Source: Chloroflexota bacterium (GTDB lineage: Bacteria > Chloroflexota > Anaerolineae > Promineifilales > Promineifilaceae). Taken from it: a stretch of DNA of 64,000 nt. The stretch spans positions 147,596 to 211,595 of the forward strand of contig JAGOMA010000004.1 in assembly GCA_017993775.1 (NCBI GenBank), in the 5' to 3' direction. Positions 9,219 through 18,995 of the stretch are shown here, piece by piece (positions within the stretch are counted from its first letter, which is position 1; every line of letters starts with the position of its first letter). Below the pieces are notes generated by a model. It did not search any database and was not told the DNA's origin. It was given only the letters and a program-made list of their open reading frames with translations. Both the position numbers and the translations under genes were made by a program.

Positions 9219-10580
9219 TTAAAGCTCCCGTAGTCTTGGGTTGAAAATGCGGTCCAGAGCAAAGCCCACCATGGCAAAACCTAGCCCGGCCATCATGAGC
9301 AGCATTGCGGGTTCCAAAATCCAGTAATAAAAACCATTGAACAAAGCTCCCTGTGAATAAGCGTCTTGAATGACCTTGCCCCAGGTCGGCAAAATCGGAT
9401 CGCCCAAACCAAGAACAGCCAGCGACGCCTCCAGGAAGACAAACGTTGGCACAAGGGTCACAATTTGGGGGATGATCAATGGCAAAATACGTGGGATCAG
9501 GTACCGGAAAACAATGCGCATATTACTCGCCCCATAAGAGCGGGCGGCGTCTATATATGGCAATTCCCTGACTTGAAGGAAGATAGCCCGGTAATTCTTG
9601 ATAGACAGGCCAAAAATACTCAACAGCACCACAAGACCTAGCATTAGCCAAATGCTGCGTGAGTAGAAAGTGCCTACCATAATTAAGATGGGCAACAGAG
9701 GGATAATCGCGTTCACTTCAGTGAGTCGTTGGATTGTAGCGTCTAACCAGCCGCCATACCACACGCCAATGGCCGCGATGCTCATCGTGGTAATGGTAGT
9801 GCCTACGGCCGCCAGCAGACCAAAGGCCATGGCAATGGGTGTCCCCCATAACAGGGGAATCATCAAGTCGCGTCGCCGGTGGTCGGTTCCGGCTAGCCCA
9901 TGTACCAGGCCATAACTTACGAATGTCAGGTCTACATTGGAATCTTCTTCGAAGAGCAACGTGGAAATCCTTAGTTGATATGTACCATTAAGGGGCTGCA
10001 AGCCTTCTTGATTGGGATCGTCAAACAAACCCTTTTCCGCCGGGACGCCATCAATTCCTGTCTCGCGTTCCAGCCGCCGCTGCAAGCGGGAGTCCTGAGC
10101 AAAGCGGAAGGATGAGGATGGGCCTGGAGCAAACTCGCCGGCGCGAATTTCACGGCCGTCTGGCGTCAACCAGGTCATCTCAATATGTGGCTGCTTCACA
10201 GAATAGGCTGCATTTGCAAACAAAATCAATTCTGGCGGAAACTCATCATAAGGAAAATCAAATTCGAACGTGTACAGCACCTCGCGGGTATCCGCTGAAA
10301 GTTGATCGACCACTGCATTGCCATCACCATCAGCAGAGTGGAACACAATAGTTGCCGGTAAATCTTTGGCGGTAAACCAATTGTACCAAACAGGCCAGGC
10401 GTTACGCGGGTTTTCTTTCCACAAATCTTCCCCGCCGCGCCACAAATGAATCGCCTCGCTGTAAGGAATTATGATCGGCGTGATTACCGACACAACGAGC
10501 AGCAGCGTGATGATAATCATCCCAACCACGGCGGAAGGGTAATGGCGTAGCTGCTTGAAAAATGAGGTAAAAGCTTTCAT
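9219..10580 (-). CDS. Peptide-type ABC permease with extra external domain (OppC/DppC-like)
   Basis: A 453-residue permease. The C-terminal half has the BPD-transp-1 core, with the EAA-type loop as Y-I-D-A-A-R-S-Y-G-A-S at the ATPase contact. Usual OppC/DppC proteins have about 300 residues. Here roughly 150-170 extra residues (about 45-215) lie between the first and second helices, on the expected external side, and look beta-rich. Its start overlaps the previous permease gene by 4 bp (ATGA), typical translational coupling. The insert could contact the unusually large binding protein encoded in the same cluster, which is inference. Confidence 0.88.
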   Translation of the reverse strand: MKAFTSFFKQLRHYPSAVVGMIIITLLLVVSVITPIIIPYSEAIHLWRGGEDLWKENPRNAWPVWYNWFTAKDLPATIVFHSADGDGNAVVDQLSADTREVLYTFEFDFPYDEFPPELILFANAAYSVKQPHIEMTWLTPDGREIRAGEFAPGPSSSFRFAQDSRLQRRLERETGIDGVPAEKGLFDDPNQEGLQPLNGTYQLRISTLLFEEDSNVDLTFVSYGLVHGLAGTDHRRRDLMIPLLWGTPIAMAFGLLAAVGTTITTMSIAAIGVWYGGWLDATIQRLTEVNAIIPLLPILIMVGTFYSRSIWLMLGLVVLLSIFGLSIKNYRAIFLQVRELPYIDAARSYGASNMRIVFRYLIPRILPLIIPQIVTLVPTFVFLEASLAVLGLGDPILPTWGKVIQDAYSQGALFNGFYYWILEPAMLLMMAGLGFAMVGFALDRIFNPRLREL

Positions 10581-11725
10581 CGACCTTTGCTCCCTTCACC
10601 AACGCGCACACGCGGGTCAACCAGGGCATAAATAAAATCCAATAAAAAGACTGTCAGTGAAAGGAGGTAGGCATATACAACTGTATTTGCCAGAATAACC
10701 GGCGTGTCATAAATGCCAATCGCCCGGAAATAAAGCTGGCCAATTCCCGGCCAATTAAATACCGTTTCTAAAATGATAGCGCCGGTCCACAAAGTAATGA
10801 GCAATAGCGCAAAACTGGTCACAATGTTTGGCAGTGTTGGCCGAAGAACGTACCGCTGTTCTATCATGCGATCTGGCAGCCCTTTCGCCTTGGCCATTTC
10901 GACATAATCCTCGCTGGCATAAATAAGAAAAAAAGTTCGCCAGTTGTAAATTGTCAGGAAAACGGCGCTTAACAAAGTGGCTAAGACCGGCAATATCATG
11001 TGTTCCAAAAGGCTTAGGGCGTAATCGATTGGGTTTTCTGGTGGAGGGGCGCTAACCATGCCGCCAAAGGGGAGAAGCTGGAGCAGTCCAGAAAATATCA
11101 AGATAAGAAACAGCCCGTAGAACCAACCCGGAGCAGCTGAAGTTGGCGCCAGGCCAAGAACGAGTTTGTCGAAGAAACTTCCATATCGCCGGGAGAGGCT
11201 TAACCCCAAAAACAAGCTGAGGAAAAACAGAATCAAGTTCGCTGTACCAAACAGAACCAATGTCGACGGCAAACGCTCTAAGATGATATTACTAACAAGC
11301 CTGGAGCCACTATCACTGGTCAGGCCTTCAGAAAATCCAAGATTGAGCGTGAGCGCATTGGTGAGATAGCGAAGGCTGCGCACCACAAAGGGTTGATCAA
11401 GACCAAAACGTGCTTCTTGAATGGCCACACGTTCTTCAATGATTTTTGTGCGCTCATCTTCTGGAAGCTGGCGAAATGTGGGATCCAGGCTTGCCGATAG
11501 GGCAACGCCTTCTCGAATCTGTCCACGGCGGATATCGTCCACATACCCGCCCATGTTGGCGATGAGGACTGTGATGTAAACACCGACCACAACGGTGAAA
11601 AACAAGGCTACTATGCGTCCGCTTGTGTATTTGACCAGACGGAGAACAGCTTGAGACCTTGCTTTACGAGATGAAGACTCGATTGATTCGGTGTCAATAT
11701 TTAGCTTAAGGGCTTCCTGGCTCAC
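10577..11725 (-). CDS. Peptide-type ABC permease (OppB/DppB-like)
   Basis: A 382-residue permease with an N-terminal helix (about residues 33-57), an external loop, and a BPD-transp-1 core whose coupling loop reads Y-V-E-M-A-K-A-K-G-L-P. The start codon is GTG, preceded by GGAAGGGG at good spacing. It is the first gene after the binding-protein gene, separated by about 175 bp that hold two hairpins. It pairs with the permease at 9219-10580 to form the membrane channel. Confidence 0.9.
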   Translation of the reverse strand: MSQEALKLNIDTESIESSSRKARSQAVLRLVKYTSGRIVALFFTVVVGVYITVLIANMGGYVDDIRRGQIREGVALSASLDPTFRQLPEDERTKIIEERVAIQEARFGLDQPFVVRSLRYLTNALTLNLGFSEGLTSDSGSRLVSNIILERLPSTLVLFGTANLILFFLSLFLGLSLSRRYGSFFDKLVLGLAPTSAAPGWFYGLFLILIFSGLLQLLPFGGMVSAPPPENPIDYALSLLEHMILPVLATLLSAVFLTIYNWRTFFLIYASEDYVEMAKAKGLPDRMIEQRYVLRPTLPNIVTSFALLLITLWTGAIILETVFNWPGIGQLYFRAIGIYDTPVILANTVVYAYLLSLTVFLLDFIYALVDPRVRVGEGSKGR

Positions 11726-11774
11726 TGTGCCCCTTCCTTTTTAGCTTTTGGTCAAGCTATAAACAAACAAGCTG

Positions 11775-11795
11775 GAGGCGGCATAAAGCCGCCTC
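11775..11795 (-). terminator. Partial terminator between binding-protein and permease genes
   Basis: GAGGCGGC (11775-11782) and GCCGCCTC (11788-11795) form a perfect 8-bp stem with a 5-nt loop. On the minus strand it is followed by a U-rich tail (CTTGTTTGTTTAT). Its place between the binding-protein and permease genes suggests the usual partial terminator that raises binding-protein mRNA above channel mRNA. Confidence 0.55.
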
Positions 11796-11839
11796 TAGCC
11801 TATTTTTATTTTACACAATACCGTGATTGGTATATCGCA

Positions 11840-11876
11840 CCGATGAAACAGGAGATGTTTCCCCCTGCTTCATCGG
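11840..11876. other. Long imperfect hairpin downstream of the binding-protein gene
   Basis: CCGATGAAACAGG (11840-11852) pairs with CCTGCTTCATCGG (11864-11876) over 13 positions with one mismatch and an 11-nt loop. It lies 25 bp after the binding-protein stop and about 45 bp before the GC-rich hairpin. It has no T tract, so an mRNA 3'-end stabilising structure is more likely than a terminator. Confidence 0.5.
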
Positions 11877-11900
11877 CGCGAGACGAGAAGTACGGGGCGA

Positions 11901-14522
11901 CTAAGGAGCCGTTACAAAGGTGTATTGAGCCAGGCTTGGGATGGCCACAAGCTTGGACACGACCACAACTTCCAGGCGATTCGAACCTTCGGCCAGGGCG
12001 GTTGTCGTATCCGTGCTTAGTATGACTTGCCAGACACCATCTTCGACTGCTTCGGCGACGCCGGTTTCAACCTGAGCGCCAGTAGCATCGAACAGCAGGT
12101 ATTGAACGTTGTCGATGTCTGCCATAGCGTAGGGGCCGCCAAAGACGTCAATGAAGACATCAAATGCGGCTTCTTCGCCGATGGTAACACGACTGGGTCC
12201 GTCAAGTTCCACCTCGGCAATGGCCGGAGCGGAGAAGCGATCCCAACGATTGGCGGCATCCGGAAAAGCATTGTAGTGTTCCAGGATGGCCTGGCCTTCG
12301 ACCGGGAATACACCCTTGAGGAAGTAGGCGCCAGTGCCGATGTAGTAATGACCATACCGGCGGGCAAACTCAGCCAAATTAGAGTAACGAGCTGCGGCTT
12401 CATCGGCCGTGACGAATTGGCCGAGAGTTGCGGCGTAGGGAATGTAGCTTTCTGCAGTGGCCGAGAGGAGCTCTGAAGCCAAAATCTCAAGGGAAGGACC
12501 GGCGATGATGTTCGTGCGTTCTACGCTGTTGGCAGTTGCTTTGGCATCGGTGAATGCAAAGCCACCATTTTCTTCACCGCGGAGCATGAGCGCCATGTTG
12601 TGCCATGCGGCATCACCATAGGCATAACTTCCGGGCCACCAGGTGATGTAGCCAGCGGTGTTTTCGGCGTCCAACTGAGCGTTGTCGGCATAATATTCGA
12701 TGACCAGGGGATCTGTCGAAACAATGCGCGTGCCTTTGAAAGCAGACATGAATTGTTCGAGCGAGGGGGCCAGGTCTTCATTGAAGTAGGGGCTGGCCGG
12801 GTTGCCCAGGTCAAAGTTTGTGATCATGCTCATGACGAAGTCCGCAGCGCTTAGCGAGCTGCCATCATGCCAGGTTACAGTGCTGAACATGTCGGCCGGG
12901 AAGTAGATGGTGCTCTTGTAGACGGCCGTTTGTGTTTCTGTGAATTTCTCAGCTGCGGTAATAAAGACCTGATTTTCCGCATCCCAATCAACCCAAGCGT
13001 CATCGGGCACGGTGATTTCCGGCGCAAACGACAGATCGACCCAATCCAGGCTGGCATTGATGGGGAAGCCTTCTTTAACTACCAGTTCCGCGCGTTCGAC
13101 GCGGTTCGGGATTTGCAGGCCAGTATTCGGGTCTGTGTACAACGAAGGTTCGCCAAGACCACGCTGAACCATGCGGTCAAAGACCCAGTTAGAACCGGCG
13201 ATCGGGTTCCACGGTTCAGTGAAGACGCTGGGGAGACCAATCGTCATCGAACCGCCTACCTCGTCGGTAAAACGAATTGTCTTGGACCACAGGGCAGCGC
13301 CACTGACACCACCAGCCAGGTCGGTGGTTACGCTGACCTGATCGCTGAAGGGTACGAGTGTGGTGCGGCTGGTCACCCAAATGCGGGTTGACATTTCGTT
13401 CGCCAGCGGCAATGCCTGGCGCATCATGTCGGCGCGTTCTTCGAAATCAGCGAAGTCGTTGTTGAAGAGACGCAGGGACAGGTCGTCAAATTCCGGGGTC
13501 ATCTGGAATACTTGCCAGGACGGCCATGGCAAACCACGGGGTGAGTAGAAGAAATCGAAGTTGTCGGCATTGCTGCGATCAACGGCCGTCTGGCTCCAGG
13601 CGCCCGTGTACCAGTTCCATTGGCATTCAGCCGGGTCGGAAGATACCCAGATCGGGCTTAATTCACCAGAGGTGCGCTCCACACGTTCTACCGTGAAGCC
13701 CAACTCTTCCAGTTGGTTGGCGAAGTAGTTGCCGATTTCTTTACGGGTGTCTTCGATGCGGATCAGACCAATTAACGTGATCGGCTCGCCATTGAAGGTC
13801 CATTTGCCGTCTACCAGGCTCGCGCCCATGCCTTCCATTTCAGCGGTGACAATTTCACGCGCTTTTTCCAGGTTGTAGGCATATTGGGCTTCGATCGCGC
13901 GAATTTCGGGGGCAAAACGGCCGCGGTCAGCGCCGGCTTCTGAAATCGGGGTGAATTTCGGCACAGCCAAGCCACCGTACAATTCGTCGGCAACGTAAGT
14001 GCGATCGATCGCCCAGTTCATGGCTTCACGCATTTTCGCATTTTGGAACGGGTTCAAGGCCGTTTCATCGGTGCATGCGCCATTGTTGAAGAAGATTTCA
14101 TCGTAGAGGCCGTATTGGGTGCGGGTCTGGATGTTGCCAGCATCGGCAATGGCCTGAACCAGGGCGGCTCCGGCCACGTCGTCGGCGTACATGTCAATGT
14201 CGCCGGCGGCAAGACGGGCAATCGCGGCGTCCTGATTCGGTTCTTCGACGAAGATGATGGTGTCGAGCCAACCACCATTGCGGTCCACCGGTACTGGTGT
14301 AGCTTCAACAACCACGGTTTCGATCACGGTTTCGACTACGGTTTCGACTACAGTTTCGACAACCGTCTCGACTACAGTTTCGGTGGTTCCCTCGCCTTCA
14401 ACCGTTACGGTTTCGGTCACAACACGGGTAACTTCTACCGTTTGTGTTTCACCGGCACAGGCGGCCAAAAATAAACCAAGAGCCATCAAAATGGCAGCTA
14501 CTAAAACAAATCTTTTAAGCAT
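11901..14522 (-). CDS. ABC transporter substrate-binding lipoprotein, family 5, very large
   Basis: An 873-residue lipoprotein: signal peptide with lipobox L-A-A-C (Cys22), then a Thr/Val/Glu linker (about residues 28-72) built from repeats of E-T-V-V. An SBP-bac-5-like body follows, with recognisable pieces such as M-R-E-A-M-N-W-A-I-D-R and a second stretch W-H-D-G-S-S-L-S-A-A-D-F. Family members normally have 500-600 residues. The extra 250-300 residues include a C-terminal beta-rich part starting near S-R-V-T-I-G-E-E-A-A-F. It should bind the imported solute outside the membrane and deliver it to the permeases encoded downstream. GGAGGAG precedes the ATG. The tandem linker is encoded by 12-bp repeats around 14310-14392. 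Confidence 0.88.
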   Translation of the reverse strand: MLKRFVLVAAILMALGLFLAACAGETQTVEVTRVVTETVTVEGEGTTETVVETVVETVVETVVETVIETVVVEATPVPVDRNGGWLDTIIFVEEPNQDAAIARLAAGDIDMYADDVAGAALVQAIADAGNIQTRTQYGLYDEIFFNNGACTDETALNPFQNAKMREAMNWAIDRTYVADELYGGLAVPKFTPISEAGADRGRFAPEIRAIEAQYAYNLEKAREIVTAEMEGMGASLVDGKWTFNGEPITLIGLIRIEDTRKEIGNYFANQLEELGFTVERVERTSGELSPIWVSSDPAECQWNWYTGAWSQTAVDRSNADNFDFFYSPRGLPWPSWQVFQMTPEFDDLSLRLFNNDFADFEERADMMRQALPLANEMSTRIWVTSRTTLVPFSDQVSVTTDLAGGVSGAALWSKTIRFTDEVGGSMTIGLPSVFTEPWNPIAGSNWVFDRMVQRGLGEPSLYTDPNTGLQIPNRVERAELVVKEGFPINASLDWVDLSFAPEITVPDDAWVDWDAENQVFITAAEKFTETQTAVYKSTIYFPADMFSTVTWHDGSSLSAADFVMSMITNFDLGNPASPYFNEDLAPSLEQFMSAFKGTRIVSTDPLVIEYYADNAQLDAENTAGYITWWPGSYAYGDAAWHNMALMLRGEENGGFAFTDAKATANSVERTNIIAGPSLEILASELLSATAESYIPYAATLGQFVTADEAAARYSNLAEFARRYGHYYIGTGAYFLKGVFPVEGQAILEHYNAFPDAANRWDRFSAPAIAEVELDGPSRVTIGEEAAFDVFIDVFGGPYAMADIDNVQYLLFDATGAQVETGVAEAVEDGVWQVILSTDTTTALAEGSNRLEVVVVSKLVAIPSLAQYTFVTAP

Positions 14523-15142
14523 GTTTCTCCTCCAATGCTTGTAAACTAAACAATATGGAAAACAATAAAGTAAAATCTAGTCAGCGACACCTAGACTCGT
14601 TTATTACATAGAACCTCCTTGCTTCAAATGGCCCCCCAATTGATAATGCGAGCAGACCTGATAAGTTGGGGTGCTCCAAAGTGTGTCATTCAGACCTATT
14701 AGCATATACATCAAGATTTTTTTCTTGATTGGGGATAAATAGACTGAGGGTGTGGGTGGAAGGAAGGGGAAAATAAGGGGCAACGGCCGTTTCCGTGCCA
14801 CAGGATAAAAAATCAAGCCCAACTTTGCGAGACGAACTAAAACACCCACAAAATTGAGGTCGCGGCGGCAGTCAAGATAAGACTTAGGCGGCAGTCGCAA
14901 ATAGATTTTCTCCTTAAGTTAAAGGGTTTATCAGGATGTTATACAAAAATGACCCTTCCACATCCTTTCTTTTCCCATTCAAACAAATACTGGGGTTTGT
15001 GTACCAACGGAATCAATTATACCAATAACACTACCTTCGCCAAAAAATCGTGTAGCATAATGGGGTCCAAAACCCTATTTTTGAGGGAATTATTAGTAAC
15101 AACTAGGGAAATGATGACATAACCCACAAATTTGGAGGACAA
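14523..15142. other. Divergent intergenic region
   Basis: About 620 bp between the divergently transcribed binding-protein gene and the GH31 gene, more A+T-rich than its surroundings. It should hold both promoters, but I see no convincing -35/-10 pair. One ACGGCCGT lies at about 14783. Short open frames here have no ribosome binding site or recognisable product, and I call no gene. Confidence 0.5.
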
Positions 15143-18100
15143 ATGACTCATACAAACACCTTTCCTACCCGCGTCGATGCCCTGGCCAATCCACACGCTG
15201 TGGTCCAGGTTTCTAACGGCCGTTTCACCATCCTCACCCCCCGTTTGCTGCGGCTCGAATACAGCCCAAACAACCAGTTTGAAGATCGCCCCAGTCAGGC
15301 GTTTTGGTATCGCCGCCAGCCGGTGCCAGAATTTCAGAGTGTGCAGGAAAACGGCCGTCTCACCCTCCAAACCGCGCACCTGCAGCTTGACTACGCCGCC
15401 GGTCCAGGCGGCTTCACTGCCGACACATTGTCCATCACCCTGAAATCGTCTGGCCAGACGTGGCAATATGGGCAAACCGACCCGCTCAACCTGCTGGGCA
15501 CCGCCCGCACCCTCGACGACATCGACGGCGCCCTCGGCCTGGAACAGGGGTTGCTCTCCCGCGCCGGGTGGGCCGTCTACGACGATACCCACCGGCTGGT
15601 GTTCAATCAAGAGGGCTGGCTGGAACAGCGTCACGCTTCTGAAGGCTACCGCGACCTCTACTTTTTTGGGTATGGGCATGATTTCGCCGCCGCCCTGCCG
15701 GAATTTGCCCGCATAGCCGGCCCGGCGCCGCTCATACCGCGCTGGGCCTTGGGCAATTGGTGGAGCCGCTATTGGGCCTACTCCGCCAATGAACTGCTGG
15801 GAGTTATGGATGAATTCAAAGCCCACAACGTGCCCCTATCAGTTTGCATCGTGGACATGGATTGGCACATCACCAAAACGGGCAATGCCGCCAGCGGCTG
15901 GACCGGCTACACCTGGAACCGCGATTTGTTTCCCGACCCGCCGGCATTTATCGCCGCCTTGCACCAACGCGGCCTCAAAACCGCCCTCAATCTCCATCCG
16001 GCCGATGGTATCTATCCGCATGAGGCGCAGTATGAGGCCATGGCTTTGTGGATGGGCCAAGACCCGGAAAAGAAAAGCCCGGTGCCTTTCAACATCGCCA
16101 GCCCTCACTTTACCCAGGGGTATTTCAACTTCCTGCATCACCCCAAAGAGGCGGATGGCGTCGATTTTTGGTGGATGGATTGGCAGCAGGGTGTCATGTC
16201 TGATCTGCCCGGACTGGACCCGCTGTGGTGGCTCAACCACCTGCACTTCCATGATTTAGGGCGTGATGGGACAAAACGGCCGTTCATCTTCTCGCGTTGG
16301 GGCGGCCTGGGCAACCACCGCTACCCCATCGGCTTCTCCGGCGACACGCACATCACCTGGGACTCGCTGGCCTTTCAGCCCTATTTCACGGCCACCGCCG
16401 CCAACGTCAACTACGGTTGGTGGAGCCACGACATCGGCGGCCACATGAGCGGCATTGAGGAACCGGAATTGTTCGCACGTTGGGTGCAATTTGGCCTGTT
16501 AAGCCCCATCTTGCGCCTGCACAGCACCAACAACCGCTACCACGAGCGCCGCCCCTGGGGCCACGACGCCGAAACGGCGCGCATCACAGCCCACGCCATG
16601 CGCCTGCGCCATGCCTTAATTCCTTACCTATACACAATGGCCTGGCGCAACCATACGCAGCACCTACCCCTGGTTCGCCCTATGTACCACGATTACCCCA
16701 CGGCCGAATCGGCCTACCACTGTCCTGATCAATACAGCTTTGGCAGCGAGCTAATTGCCGCGCCCTTCCTGACCGCGCGCGATGCAGACACCTGCCTGAG
16801 CCGTCAGGTGGTCTGGCTGCCGGCTGGCGCATGGTTCGATTTTTTCCACGGCGACCGGTATGCCGGTGATGGCTGGCAGGCTGTTTACGGCCGTCTCGAC
16901 GACATTCCCTTGTTCGCCAAAGCCGGGGCGATTGTTCCCCTGGCCGCCCCCACCCCCTCCACCTGCAACGACACCGCCAATCCAGCCCAATTAGAAATCC
17001 ATTGTTTTCCTGGTCGAAATAACATCTACTGGCTATACGAAGACGACGGACTGCGTCAGTCCAGCCTGATCCCGATAAGCCAAACGTGGTCGCCACAGCT
17101 TTGGTCGCTGACAGTCGGTCCGGCGGACGGAAGTACAGGCCATCTACCACCGACACGCGAGTTTGGGCTTTTGTTCCGACAGGTGGGGCCGGACACGGCC
17201 GTCGCCGCCACGCTGAACCATCAACCCACCACCCTGCCAAGCAGCTACGACGCCCACACCGCCACGCTGCGCATCACAGCAGCCGGCCTGACACCCCACG
17301 ACACCCTCGCCATCACCCTGTCCACCACAAATGAGACGTTGATGGCTGGCGAGGACGGCCGTCTCCCCATTTGCCGCCGCCTGCTGCAAGAATTCCGCCT
17401 GAATACGCGGGTCAAAGAAAGCCTGTACCACCAAATGCCGCAAATCATCGACAACCCCTCGGCCCTGGAACCCTACACCCTAAGCCTGACCACCAGCCAG
17501 CGCCGGGCATTGCTGGAAATCATCACCGGCGCTGGCGGCGACCGCCGCCCCACCCGGCGCAGCCAGGACGAAGTTGTCTTGCTGTGGCAAAATGGCAAGA
17601 CGGCCGTCTCGCCAACCTACAAACTGTTGGGCGCAGATCTGAACGGCCGTGCGGTTCTGCAAAAAGGGCCGGTCCCCCATGTCGCCGCGCTGACTCTGGG
17701 CGCAGAAACGCTCACCTTCCACACAGGCGACCAACCATCGGCCGGGCGCATCACGGTCGATGGCTGGTTTGATGGTCTGGTCGGGCGTTTGCAAGCGCAG
17801 CCCGGGCTGCCGCCAGCCGCCGCTGTGCAGTTTGACATCGCTGGCGAGAACGGCCGTATCGCGGCCATTACATTGCAAGAGGGTCAGATTCACCTGGTAG
17901 ACGGCCGTCATCCAGAGCCATCGGTCACCATTGCCGCCACTGCGCAAGATTGGTTAGCACTGATCAACGGCGAAACCACTCCGGAAGCACTGTTTCTGCA
18001 AGGAAAACTGAACATCCAGGGCAGCCTGGAACTGGCCCTGCTCCTGGCCGAAGTAATTTCCATCGCCCCACCCAGTAAATTACGCGCCGAAAAATGGCGG

Positions 18101-18145
18101 CTGGAATTTCGTTACCAGGATTTGCTGGAGATTGTGTTTGCGTAA
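15143..18145 (+). CDS. GH31 alpha-glycosidase with C-terminal SCP2-like domain
   Basis: A 1000-residue protein. Residues about 15-230 form the N-terminal beta domain. The (beta/alpha)8 barrel of glycoside hydrolase family 31 follows, with F-W-W-M-D-W-Q-Q-G (nucleophile Asp) and F-S-G-D-T-H-I-T-W (acid/base Asp). A C-terminal beta domain reaches about residue 740. The last 250 residues are not standard: a helical piece at about 745-800, then a segment ending in D-W-L-A-L-I-N-G-E-x(5)-A-L-F-L-Q-G-K-L-N-I-x-G. That pattern is the end of an SCP2 (sterol-carrier) domain. The enzyme likely cleaves alpha-glucosides or alpha-xylosides. No signal peptide is visible, so it is cytosolic. GGAGGA precedes the ATG. 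The gene carries ten ACGGCCGT copies. Confidence 0.88.
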   Translation: MTHTNTFPTRVDALANPHAVVQVSNGRFTILTPRLLRLEYSPNNQFEDRPSQAFWYRRQPVPEFQSVQENGRLTLQTAHLQLDYAAGPGGFTADTLSITLKSSGQTWQYGQTDPLNLLGTARTLDDIDGALGLEQGLLSRAGWAVYDDTHRLVFNQEGWLEQRHASEGYRDLYFFGYGHDFAAALPEFARIAGPAPLIPRWALGNWWSRYWAYSANELLGVMDEFKAHNVPLSVCIVDMDWHITKTGNAASGWTGYTWNRDLFPDPPAFIAALHQRGLKTALNLHPADGIYPHEAQYEAMALWMGQDPEKKSPVPFNIASPHFTQGYFNFLHHPKEADGVDFWWMDWQQGVMSDLPGLDPLWWLNHLHFHDLGRDGTKRPFIFSRWGGLGNHRYPIGFSGDTHITWDSLAFQPYFTATAANVNYGWWSHDIGGHMSGIEEPELFARWVQFGLLSPILRLHSTNNRYHERRPWGHDAETARITAHAMRLRHALIPYLYTMAWRNHTQHLPLVRPMYHDYPTAESAYHCPDQYSFGSELIAAPFLTARDADTCLSRQVVWLPAGAWFDFFHGDRYAGDGWQAVYGRLDDIPLFAKAGAIVPLAAPTPSTCNDTANPAQLEIHCFPGRNNIYWLYEDDGLRQSSLIPISQTWSPQLWSLTVGPADGSTGHLPPTREFGLLFRQVGPDTAVAATLNHQPTTLPSSYDAHTATLRITAAGLTPHDTLAITLSTTNETLMAGEDGRLPICRRLLQEFRLNTRVKESLYHQMPQIIDNPSALEPYTLSLTTSQRRALLEIITGAGGDRRPTRRSQDEVVLLWQNGKTAVSPTYKLLGADLNGRAVLQKGPVPHVAALTLGAETLTFHTGDQPSAGRITVDGWFDGLVGRLQAQPGLPPAAAVQFDIAGENGRIAAITLQEGQIHLVDGRHPEPSVTIAATAQDWLALINGETTPEALFLQGKLNIQGSLELALLLAEVISIAPPSKLRAEKWRLEFRYQDLLEIVFA

Positions 18146-18221
18146 GATGGGGAGACTGGAGATTGGAGATCCCTTATCGCTAATCTTCTTCCGGTTCACC
18201 TAACACCCCAAAGGAAACAAA

Positions 18222-18995
18222 ATGCCTTTTATTACCGTCGACTCACACAACTTGTTTTATGCCCAGGTTGGCCAGCCGATGGCCGGACGGCCGTCGCTGG
18301 TTTTGCTGCACGGCGCAGGCGGTTCGCACCTTGTCTGGCCGGGGGAAGTGCTGCGCCTGCCGAACACGGCCGTGTTCGCTCTGGATTTGCCGGGGCACGG
18401 CCGTTCGTCAGGTCCAGGCTGCCAGGCCGTCAGTGCCTACGCGAAATTTGTAGCGGGTTTTCTGGCTGCCTGCGGACTGAATGAGGTGGTGCTGATTGGT
18501 CATTCGCTGGGCGGGGCGATTGCCCAAACACTGGCCGTCCAGCGCCATGCCGCCGTGCGCGGGCTGGTCCTCATCGGCACCGGCTCGCGCCTGCGCGTAG
18601 CCGAGGCCATTCTCGGCCAGATTGTGCCGGACTTCCAAACGGCCGTAGACACCATCAACCATTTCGCCTGGTCGGACCATACTCCACGGCCCGTGGTTGA
18701 ACACGGCCGTTCCTTTCTGGCCAATACCGATCCCCAGGTGATGCTGGGCGATTTTACCGCCTGCAATACCTTCGACATCAGCCAGGAATTGGCCCACATC
18801 AACCAACCCGCATTGGTCGTGGCCGCCGAAGACGACCACCTGACGCCGGTGAAATACGGCCGTTTCCTGGCCGACCACATCCCCAACAGCCAGATAGTGA
18901 TTTTACCCAATGCCGGGCACATGATGATGGTAGAACAGCCAACGGCCGTGGCGGCAGCTATCAGACAATTTTTAGAATCGCAAGCCTGGGGTTGA
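18222..18995 (+). CDS. Alpha/beta hydrolase
   Basis: A 257-residue alpha/beta-fold hydrolase. The oxyanion strand is L-V-L-L-H-G-A-G-G, the nucleophile elbow G-H-S-L-G-G (Ser about 95), an acidic residue lies in V-V-A-A-E-D-D-H-L-T-P, and the catalytic His is in N-A-G-H-M-M-M-V-E-Q. It resembles proline iminopeptidase or 3-oxoadipate enol-lactonase type enzymes, but the substrate is open. AAAGGA precedes the ATG. It follows the GH31 gene by 76 bp. Its TGA stop directly abuts the stop of the convergent gene with no base between, and it contains seven ACGGCCGT copies in under 0.8 kb. Confidence 0.88.
   Translation: MPFITVDSHNLFYAQVGQPMAGRPSLVLLHGAGGSHLVWPGEVLRLPNTAVFALDLPGHGRSSGPGCQAVSAYAKFVAGFLAACGLNEVVLIGHSLGGAIAQTLAVQRHAAVRGLVLIGTGSRLRVAEAILGQIVPDFQTAVDTINHFAWSDHTPRPVVEHGRSFLANTDPQVMLGDFTACNTFDISQELAHINQPALVVAAEDDHLTPVKYGRFLADHIPNSQIVILPNAGHMMMVEQPTAVAAAIRQFLESQAWG

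Noticed and set aside
14300..14400. 12-bp tandem repeats near the start of the binding-protein gene as a regulatory array
   Set aside because: They are in frame and encode the E-T-V-V linker directly after the lipobox, common in Chloroflexota lipoproteins.
14604..14900. Open frame in the divergent intergenic region
   Set aside because: No ribosome binding site, atypical composition and no recognisable fold; treated as non-coding.
16680..17240. Open frame antisense to the GH31 gene
   Set aside because: High-G+C shadow frame with Arg/Pro-rich composition and no start signals.
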